Below are positions 15,651 to 20,916 of a stretch of 25,979 bases of DNA, one piece after another. The position numbers were made by a program, and so were the translations under genes. Each line of letters begins with the position of its first letter. Positions within the stretch are counted from its first letter, which is position 1. The notes under the pieces were generated by a model, which saw only the letters and a list, made by a program, of their open reading frames with translations, was not told where the DNA came from and did no database searches. This stretch comes from Phosphoribacter sp035448065 (GTDB lineage: Bacteria; Actinomycetota; Actinomycetes; Actinomycetales; Dermatophilaceae), in the NCBI GenBank assembly GCA_035448065.1, contig DAOTIG010000035.1:1-25979 (forward strand), given 5' to 3'.

Positions 15651-15733
15651 AACGACGCCATGGCGTCGTTCCGGGCGGGTGGCGGCGCTATATCGACGCC
15701 ACCCAGTCAGATCGACGCCATGGCGTCGTTTCG
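15651..15733 (+). repeat. 83-bp composite palindromic element, copy 1
   Basis: Palindrome AACGACGCCATGGCGTCGTT (15651-15670), then a hairpin GGGTGGCGGCG with CGACGCCACCC around TATAT (one G-A mismatch), then a second palindrome CGACGCCATGGCGTCG (15713-15728). Copy 2 is inverted at 19555-19637 and is also 83 bp. Aligned, 73 of 83 bases agree, and the ten differences fall mainly in the linkers and the loop edge, not in the stems. It lies in the 382-bp divergent gap between trxC and the CZB gene; the rest of that gap shows nothing recognisable. Confidence 0.9.
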
Positions 15734-15946
15734 AGAAGTCCCCGCTCCAGGTCAGCGACTTGGCATCTTGGCTGAGCCGATGAGGACGTGTCGCGGCCGA
15801 TCCGCCGCACGGCGCCGACCGGATCACGCGGCTGCCCGGCTGAGCTCGTCCATCTGGCGAGCACGCGGTGTGCCGAGTTGCCTCACCGCGCCGGGATCGA
15901 TCAGACTCAAGTGCTCGACCGACCGGCATACCGAAGGATCCACCAC

Positions 15947-16510
15947 GTGAACCTCCAGTCCGCCCTCGCCGCCCACTACGCCCTGCGTCAGCGGCTGCGC
16001 GACGCGATCGAGACCGGCTCCGAGGTGGACGTCGACGCGCTGGGTCGCGAGAGCGAGTGCGACCTCGGCAGGTGGCTCGCCGGTCCCGCCGCGAGGGGGT
16101 ATGCCGGTCTGCCGGAGCTGGGTGCCTGCCAGACGGCGCACGTCGTGTTCCACCAGCAGGCAGCCCGCTTGGCGCTGCTCGTCAACCGCAAGGACCACGA
16201 CCTCGTCGCGGCCGACCTCGCCGGCGGGTCCAACCCCTTCGCCGATGCATCGAGCCAGGTCAACCTCGCGCTGCTCGACCTGTTCCGGGCCACCGAGGAC
16301 CTCGCGATCGCCGACGACGCGGTCGACGCCGACGACCATGAGACCGCGGGTGGTCTCGAGGTCGCTGACGCCCCGGAAACCTTGATCGAGCAGACCGACG
16401 ATCACGGCGGGGTCTCCCCGGCCCAGCGGCACGCCGAGCGGGTCCGCCGCCAGCCGTCGCGCAGCGCCACCAAGCGCCGGCGTCGAGGCGCGCGGCCGAC
16501 TGCCGCCTGA
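15947..16510 (+). CDS. CZB (chemoreceptor zinc-binding) domain protein
   Basis: A 187-aa protein. The CZB domain covers about residues 5-105 and shows the expected zinc ligands: H10 (AAHYALR), C38 (ESECDLGRWL), H65 and H69 (CQTAHVVFHQQ). It is a free-standing CZB, not attached to a chemoreceptor or cyclase; the tail (about 120-187) is acidic and then strongly basic (RRQPSRSATKRRRRGARP). The start GTG 15947 is chosen from homology and the upstream GAAGGA (about 8 bases before); the longer open frame is non-homologous. Zinc or hypochlorite sensing is known for CZB domains in receptors, but the output partner here is unknown. Confidence 0.85.
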   Translation: MNLQSALAAHYALRQRLRDAIETGSEVDVDALGRESECDLGRWLAGPAARGYAGLPELGACQTAHVVFHQQAARLALLVNRKDHDLVAADLAGGSNPFADASSQVNLALLDLFRATEDLAIADDAVDADDHETAGGLEVADAPETLIEQTDDHGGVSPAQRHAERVRRQPSRSATKRRRRGARPTAA

Positions 16511-16617
16511 CGCCCTCAGGGGCGCGTCGTCCGGATCGGTCCGATTCGGTGGAGTCGGTTGCCCGATGTTCCGAGGTGTGACCGTTCGGCTTATGCATGC
16601 CGCACAGGGAACGTGGG

Positions 16618-16623
16618 TACGAT
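16618..16623 (+). promoter_or_regulatory. Possible -10 box for the structured RNA
   Basis: TACGAT is placed so that transcription would begin near 16629, exactly where the first hairpin of the RNA candidate starts. No good -35 is seen. Confidence 0.35.
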
Positions 16624-16627
16624 CGTT

Positions 16628-16800
16628 GGCACGCCTCGTGAGAGGCGGCCGGTCGAGGGCCCGTGCAAGAGCGGGCGGCCTCGACGGGTTGCACCGGACC
16701 TTGGGTGTGGGGAGACACCCAACGACCGGAGCGGGAGGCAACACCCCTGGTGTTCCCGCTGCCGCGGCCCGGGCGTTTGCTGAGGGCGCCCGGGCTGCGG
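16628..16800 (+). ncRNA. Candidate structured non-coding RNA with a pseudoknot
   Basis: Five hairpins follow one another: CGCCTC-GTGA-GAGGCG (16632-16647); GTCGAGG/CCTCGAC with inner GCCCG/CGGGC (16652-16685); CCGG..TTGGGTGT-GGGGAG-ACACCCAA..CCGG (16694-16729); AGCGGG/CCCGCT with inner AACACC-CCT-GGTGTT (16730-16760); and a 14-bp stem CCGCG-GCCCGGGCG with CGCCCGGGC-TGCGG (16762-16800), terminator-like. The loop of hairpin 2 (TGCAA, 16664-16668) is complementary to TTGCA just after its stem (16689-16693), a possible pseudoknot. Two more small hairpins follow (16839-16867). There is no protein gene in 16511-17021 and no downstream gene on this strand for about 700 bases, so a free-standing RNA is more likely than a riboswitch. 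I do not recognise a known family. Confidence 0.5.
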
Positions 16801-16911
16801 TCCGCGATACGTCGATTCCCTGCCACATCCGTCGCCACGCCGGCGCTTGCCGGCCTCGATGTCGAGGTCAGATGCGTGGTATGCCGCCGGCCGGGGCGCG
16901 TTGGGCCCATA

Positions 16912-16962
16912 GCAACCTGCTGCTCTGTCGATAACCTGGGAGCAGGTTGTAACCGGCTGGTT
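16912..16962. repeat. Clustered AACCTG half-sites / 3' hairpin of the NUDIX gene
   Basis: GCAACCTGCT (16912-16921) is inverted to AGCAGGTTGT (16941-16950), nine of ten pairs. Between them a second AACCTG (16933-16938) forms a shorter palindrome with CAGGTT (16943-16948). AACC-GGCT-GGTT follows (16951-16962). It may be a protein-binding cluster or a hairpin in the 3' region of the NUDIX transcript. Confidence 0.4.
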
Positions 16963-17021
16963 CGTCGATGTCCGGCTCCCGGCGACGCGCGACCCGTGCC
17001 CGCCCACGCCCTCCCGCCAGC

Positions 17022-17486
17022 TCAGTCGCTGACTCCGGCGACCGGCATACCGTCCTCGAGGTAGACGCAGATCGGCGAGCCGAGCGCGGCCGCCACCCGG
17101 CGCGACACCGCGGGCCGCAGCAGCTGCAGCGCCCGCTCCGGCGGGGCGAACTGATAGCGCCGCACCTCCGAGGGCTGCACGACGATGCTCGCGACCTGGT
17201 CGTCGTCGAGGGTGCCGCAGTCGAAGAGGAAGCGCAGCCCGAGCGGCCCGCGCCTGGCCGGCCGGGTGTCGACACAGGCGAGCCGGCCCTGCTCGACGAC
17301 CAGGCCGGTCTCCTCGAGCACCTCGCGGCGACAGCCGTCCCACGGCGACTCGTCGGCCTCCATGATCCCGCCGGGCACGGTCCACCCGGTCTTGTAGGTC
17401 GGGGCGAGCAGGAGTATGCCGCCGTCGGCGTCGCGTAGCAGCGCACCGGCGGAGGCGGGGAGCATGGGGATCGACCAGGTCGCCAT
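17022..17486 (-). CDS. NUDIX hydrolase
   Basis: A 154-aa protein with a full Nudix box: G40, E46, R54, E55, E58, E59, G61 in the order G-x5-E-x7-R-E-x2-E-E-x-G. The surrounding strands (GALLRDADGGILLLAP, GWTVPGG) fit an MTH1/MutT-like fold. It should hydrolyse a nucleoside diphosphate linked to another group; the substrate is not evident. It is divergent from the small Cys-rich gene across 24 bp and shares the symmetric promoter there. ATG 17486 lacks a Shine-Dalgarno. The 511-bp gap on its 3' side holds the ncRNA candidate. Confidence 0.93.
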   Translation of the reverse strand: MATWSIPMLPASAGALLRDADGGILLLAPTYKTGWTVPGGIMEADESPWDGCRREVLEETGLVVEQGRLACVDTRPARRGPLGLRFLFDCGTLDDDQVASIVVQPSEVRRYQFAPPERALQLLRPAVSRRVAAALGSPICVYLEDGMPVAGVSD

Positions 17487-17488
17487 GG

Positions 17489-17510
17489 CTGCTCACCCTA
17501 GGCTGAGCAG
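17489..17510. promoter_or_regulatory. Symmetric bidirectional promoter between the NUDIX and Cys-rich genes
   Basis: The 24-bp gap contains the perfect inverted repeat CTGCTCA (17489-17495) ... TGAGCAG (17504-17510) around CCCTAGGC. Reading right, TAGGCT (17499-17504) is six bases before ATG 17511. Reading left, TAGGGT (17500-17495) is eight bases before the NUDIX ATG. The two -10-like boxes overlap on their central TA, so one piece of DNA can start both leaderless messages. Confidence 0.55.
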
Positions 17511-17690
17511 ATGGGCAAGGGTGGCAAAGCCGGCAAGCCGAAGAAGAAGTGCTGCGAGAGCCGGCCGCGCTGCGACCGCTGCCCCATCGTCATGCTGCGC
17601 GAGGGTCGGCTGCCGGAGGGCTGGACGGTGCACCGGCGACGGCTCGTCAAGACCGATAAGGTCTCGAAGGACAAGCGTGCCAAGGGCTGA
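17511..17690 (+). CDS. Small Cys-rich basic protein, 59 aa
   Basis: MGKGGKAGKPKKKCC leads to a Cys cluster, K-C-C-E-S-R-P-R-C-D-R-C-P (C14, C15, C21, C24), then a basic tail ending TDKVSKDKRAKG. The C-C-x5-C-x2-C pattern suggests a metal or redox site, and the many Lys/Arg suggest nucleic-acid contact; neither is proven. It is a conserved-looking actinobacterial small hypothetical and is too short for routine ORF lists. There is no Shine-Dalgarno; TAGGCT six bases upstream supports a leaderless start. The ferritin gene follows after 24 bp, so they may share a transcript. Confidence 0.75.
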   Translation: MGKGGKAGKPKKKCCESRPRCDRCPIVMLREGRLPEGWTVHRRRLVKTDKVSKDKRAKG

Positions 17691-17714
17691 GTCGGCCTGA
17701 TCGAGGAGAGAGTC

Positions 17715-18233
17715 ATGTCGCGGTTCGCCGAGCAGCTCAACGCGCAGGTCGCCAACGAGTTCGCGGCCCACCTGCAGTACGTCGCGGTCGCCGCGCACTA
17801 CGAGGCGCTCACCCTGCCGGCGATGGCCGGGCTCTTCTACCGGCAGGCCCGCGAGGAGCGCGACCACGCGATGATGATGCTCGCCTACCTCCTCGACACC
17901 GACTCGCCGGTCGAGCTGCGGGGCATCGAGTCGCCGCGCAGCCGCTTCGATGGGGTCGTCGAGCCGGTCGCGCTCGCCCTCGAGCAGGAGCGCAAGGTCA
18001 CCGAGCAGATCTACGCCCTTACCCGGATCGCCCGTGAGGAGAGCGACTTCGCCGCGGAGCAGTTCATGCAGTGGTTCATCAAGGAGCAGGTCGAGGAGGT
18101 GTCGACGATGAGCGCGCTGCTCACCGTGGCCACCCGCAACGCCGACTCGGTCGAGCAGCTCGAGGACTACGTGACCAAGCAGCTGGCCGCCGTCGAGGTC
18201 GACCCGACCGCGCCCCGGATCGCCGACGCCTAG
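17715..18233 (+). CDS. ftn: Ferritin
   Basis: A 172-aa four-helix ferritin. The ferroxidase ligands are in place: E15 and Y22 (ANEFAAHLQYVA), E47, E48 and H51 (AREERDH), E92, Q125 and E128 (KEQVEEV). It has no heme-binding Met signature, so it is an FtnA-type iron-storage protein rather than a bacterioferritin. It oxidises Fe(II) and stores Fe(III) in a 24-mer cage. A good Shine-Dalgarno (GAGGAGAGAG) precedes ATG 17715, unlike its leaderless neighbours. It follows the small Cys-rich gene on the same strand. Confidence 0.95.
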   Translation: MSRFAEQLNAQVANEFAAHLQYVAVAAHYEALTLPAMAGLFYRQAREERDHAMMMLAYLLDTDSPVELRGIESPRSRFDGVVEPVALALEQERKVTEQIYALTRIAREESDFAAEQFMQWFIKEQVEEVSTMSALLTVATRNADSVEQLEDYVTKQLAAVEVDPTAPRIADA

Positions 18234-18344
18234 TCGACGCCACGGGCACGTTCCCCGCCGCCACGCGGTCGTGGGTGCAGGTCCAGCCGGTTCGCCCCGC
18301 ACGGCTGGACGAACGGACGACGAGGCGAGCGCGCGGCATACCGG

Positions 18345-18350
18345 GATAAT
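18345..18350 (+). promoter_or_regulatory. Leaderless -10 box of the C45-type gene
   Basis: GATAAT, six bases (GCGTGT), then ATG 18357, the same spacing as at vapB, trxC and the Cys-rich gene. A CGGCATAC octamer lies just upstream. No Shine-Dalgarno is present. Confidence 0.6.
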
Positions 18351-18356
18351 GCGTGT

Positions 18357-19514
18357 ATGCGTGTTCACGAGTACGACTCCGGCCCGACTCTCGCCCCGCA
18401 GCGCGGGGAGGCCGTGGGACGCCGCTACAACCGTGAGATCGGCCTGGCCAGCGGCGCCTATCGGTCCTGGTTCCGCGACCGCGGCCTGACCGACGCGCGG
18501 ATCGACGAGCTGGCCACCAGCGCCTTCGAGGCGGTCGCCGGCTGGTCCCCGAAGCTGTCCGACGAGATCGCCCACACCGCCCGCGGCGCCGGCATCGGCA
18601 TCCCCGAGCTCACCACGCTCGTCGCTCGCAGCGAGGTCATCGCCGCCCTGCCCGAGCCCGGGTATGCCGCGCCCGCGCCGGAGGTCGACCCGGACGACGA
18701 CCCGCTCAGCGAGACCATCCTCAGCCTCCGGCCGACCGAGTGCACGACCGTCGTGTGGGTGCCGCCGACCGGGATGGGCCACGTGCTGTCACTGCAGACG
18801 TGGGACTGGGCCTCGTGGCTGGCGCCGAACGGCGTGCTCGCGCGCTATGCGCTCAACGCCAAGGGCGACTGGATCAAGACCTTCGCCGAGCCGGGCCAGC
18901 TGGCCAAGATCGGCCTGTCCAGCCGGGGCATCTCGGTGCACCTCAACATGCTCCACCACGAGTCCGACACCGGCGAGGGGGGCGTGCCGGTGCACGCGCT
19001 GCTGCGCCGGATCCTCGAGGACGCCGGCTCGGTGAGCGATGCGGTCGACATCGTCCGCGCGGCCACGGTGAGCGCGTCGGCGGCGATCACCGTCGTCGCG
19101 AACGTGCCCGGCCAGGTCGGTGCGGTGACCCTCGAGGTCTCGCCGGCCGGGGTCGCCGAGGTCAAGCCGGACGCCGACGGGTGGCTCGTGCACACCAACC
19201 ACTTCCTCGACGAGGGCCTCGCGGCCGGCCAGGTGGTCGACCCGACGAGCACGACCGTCGAGCGCTACGACTACGCCCGCTCGGTGCTCGACCCGTCGCT
19301 GCCGGCGAAGAACCTGCTCGGCGTGAGCCAGGCGCTGGTCGGCGAGCAGGGTGCCGACGCCCCGATCTGCGCCAAGGAGAACACCGCCCTGCCGATGGCC
19401 GAGCGCTCCTCCACGCTGCTGACGGTCAAGCTGCACCCCGGCATCGGCTTCGTCGAGTACCTCCCCGGCTCACCCGCGGATGTCGTCGCCATGGGTGGCG
19501 CCCGCCGCTTCTGA
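18357..19514 (+). CDS. C45-family self-processing acyltransferase/hydrolase
   Basis: A 385-aa protein of the N-terminal-nucleophile C45 family (isopenicillin-N acyltransferase-like). The nucleophile is C129 in RPTECTTVVW; in this family the chain is cut just before that Cys, freeing it as catalytic residue. Other recognisable blocks are SLQTWDW, an aspartate/asparagine-rich SRGISVHLNML region and the WLVHTNHFLDEG strand typical of the family. Acyl-amide hydrolysis or transfer is expected; the substrate is unknown. The start is supported by the leaderless -10 box. It is followed by the second copy of the 83-bp element. Confidence 0.88.
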   Translation: MRVHEYDSGPTLAPQRGEAVGRRYNREIGLASGAYRSWFRDRGLTDARIDELATSAFEAVAGWSPKLSDEIAHTARGAGIGIPELTTLVARSEVIAALPEPGYAAPAPEVDPDDDPLSETILSLRPTECTTVVWVPPTGMGHVLSLQTWDWASWLAPNGVLARYALNAKGDWIKTFAEPGQLAKIGLSSRGISVHLNMLHHESDTGEGGVPVHALLRRILEDAGSVSDAVDIVRAATVSASAAITVVANVPGQVGAVTLEVSPAGVAEVKPDADGWLVHTNHFLDEGLAAGQVVDPTSTTVERYDYARSVLDPSLPAKNLLGVSQALVGEQGADAPICAKENTALPMAERSSTLLTVKLHPGIGFVEYLPGSPADVVAMGGARRF

Positions 19515-19554
19515 GGGCCGGGTGAGCGGGCTGGGCGCGCCGTCACGGCCCGTG

Positions 19555-19637
19555 CGAAACGACGCCATGGCGTCGAAACTGCTGGGTGGCGTCGATATAC
19601 CGCCGCCACCCAGGCGAAACGACGCCATGGCGTCGTT
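19555..19637 (-). repeat. 83-bp composite palindromic element, copy 2 (inverted)
   Basis: It is the reverse-complement counterpart of 15651-15733, identical in length and in all palindromic stems, differing mainly in the two linkers. It lies between the convergent C45 gene and the VWA gene. The remaining bases to 19706 show only two tandem copies of a 14-bp CACGCCAAGCGGG-type unit (19682-19709). Confidence 0.9.
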
Positions 19638-19706
19638 GTGCCGCGGTCGCCAGCCAGCCCGGCCGGTCGGTGGGGGTGGGCCACGCCAAGCGGGACACGC
19701 CAAGCG

Positions 19707-19728
19707 GGCCACGCGGCATACCGTGGCC
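19707..19728 (-). terminator. 3' hairpin of the VWA operon
   Basis: GGCCACG and CGTGGCC form a perfect 7-bp stem whose 8-base loop is exactly the octamer GTATGCCG (CGGCATAC on plus). It starts 8 bases after the VWA stop. No U-tract follows, so termination strength is uncertain. Confidence 0.5.
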
Positions 19729-19736
19729 GATCGACG

Positions 19737-20912
19737 TCACCGCTGGGCCAGCTGCTCCCGCTCGGCCCAAGCCCCCACGTCACCGCCGGACATCGCCACC
19801 GCGAGCAGGTCGGGGAAGGCATCCGGGGTGCACGCGAAGGCCGGTATCCCCAGCTCCGCCAGCGCCGCGGCATTCTCCTTGTCATAGGCCGGCGCGCCCT
19901 CGTCGGACAGGGCGAGCAGCACCACCACGGTCACCCCGCTGTCGCGCAGACTCCGCATCCGACGCAGCATCTCCTCCTGCACGCCGCCCTCGTAGAGGTC
20001 GGAGATGAGCACGAAGAGCGCGTCCCACGGCCGGGTGATCAGCCCCTGGCAGTAGGCGATCGCCCGGTTGATGTCGGTGCCGCCGCCGAGCTGGGTGCCG
20101 AAGAGCACGTCCACCGGGTCCGCGAGCTGGTCGGTGAGATCGACGACCGCGGTGTCGAAGACGACGACCGAGGTCCGCAGCGAGCGCATCGTCGCGAGCA
20201 CCGCACCGAACACCGAGGCATAGACGACCGACGCCGCCATCGAGCCGGACTGGTCGATCGCGAGCACGACCTCCTTCTGCACCGACTGCTGCCGCCGGCC
20301 ATAGCCGACGAGCCGCTCGGGCACGACGGTGCGCTGCTCGGGCAGGTAGGTGGCGAGGTTGGCCCGGATCGTCGAGCCCCAGTCGATGTCGCGCGGCTTG
20401 GGCCGCCGGGTCCGCGCCGCCCGGTTGAGCGCCCCGGACACGGCCGCCGTCGTCCGCTGCGCGATCCGCCGCTCGATCTGCTCGACCACGCCGCGCACGA
20501 CCGCCCGCGCGGTCGCCTTGGTGCGCTCCGGGATCGAGCCCTTGAGGGCGAGCAGCGTCCCGACGAGGTGCACGTCCGGCTCGACCGCCTCGAGCAGCTC
20601 CGGCTCGAGCAGCAGTCGGGTCAGGCCGAGCCGCTGCACCGCGTCGCGCTGCATGACCTGCACGACCCGGTTCGGGAAGTAGCCGCGGATGTCCCCGAGC
20701 CAGCGGGCCACCCGCGGCGCCGAGCCGCCGAGCCCGCCCTGCCGCGGCCCGTCGTCCGGCTTGTCGTAGACCGCCTCGAGCGCGGCGTCGATCTCGCTGT
20801 CCCGCCCGGTGAGCCCGCCGAGCGCGCCGCCACCCTCGCCGCCGAGCAGCAGTCGCCAGCGCCGCAGTCGCTCCTGCTCGCTCACCGTCGTCCCGCCGGT
20901 CACCTCGTCCAT
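19737..20912 (-). CDS. VWA-domain protein of the MoxR cassette
   Basis: A 391-aa protein. The C-terminal half is a von Willebrand A domain with a MIDAS: D-x-S-x-S (D220, S222, S224), then T279 and D280 in GGGTDIN, and ISDLYEGG near 315. The N-terminal half is a helical region specific to proteins paired with MoxR ATPases. The start ATG 20912 has GGGAGGTGAG just upstream; the longer frame is not needed. It follows DUF5682 after four bases. In such pairs the VWA protein binds Mg and a target, and the ATPase remodels it; the target here is unknown. Confidence 0.9.
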   Translation of the reverse strand: MDEVTGGTTVSEQERLRRWRLLLGGEGGGALGGLTGRDSEIDAALEAVYDKPDDGPRQGGLGGSAPRVARWLGDIRGYFPNRVVQVMQRDAVQRLGLTRLLLEPELLEAVEPDVHLVGTLLALKGSIPERTKATARAVVRGVVEQIERRIAQRTTAAVSGALNRAARTRRPKPRDIDWGSTIRANLATYLPEQRTVVPERLVGYGRRQQSVQKEVVLAIDQSGSMAASVVYASVFGAVLATMRSLRTSVVVFDTAVVDLTDQLADPVDVLFGTQLGGGTDINRAIAYCQGLITRPWDALFVLISDLYEGGVQEEMLRRMRSLRDSGVTVVVLLALSDEGAPAYDKENAAALAELGIPAFACTPDAFPDLLAVAMSGGDVGAWAEREQLAQR

Positions 20913-20916
20913 CGAC

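Noticed and set aside
16628..16800. Known riboswitches, SRP RNA, RNase P RNA or tmRNA
   Set aside because: Recognisable cores (for example the RNase P GAGGAAAGTCC, the SRP GGAA tetraloop context, the TPP CTGAGA, the c-di-AMP leader pattern) are not seen, and there is no downstream gene to regulate.
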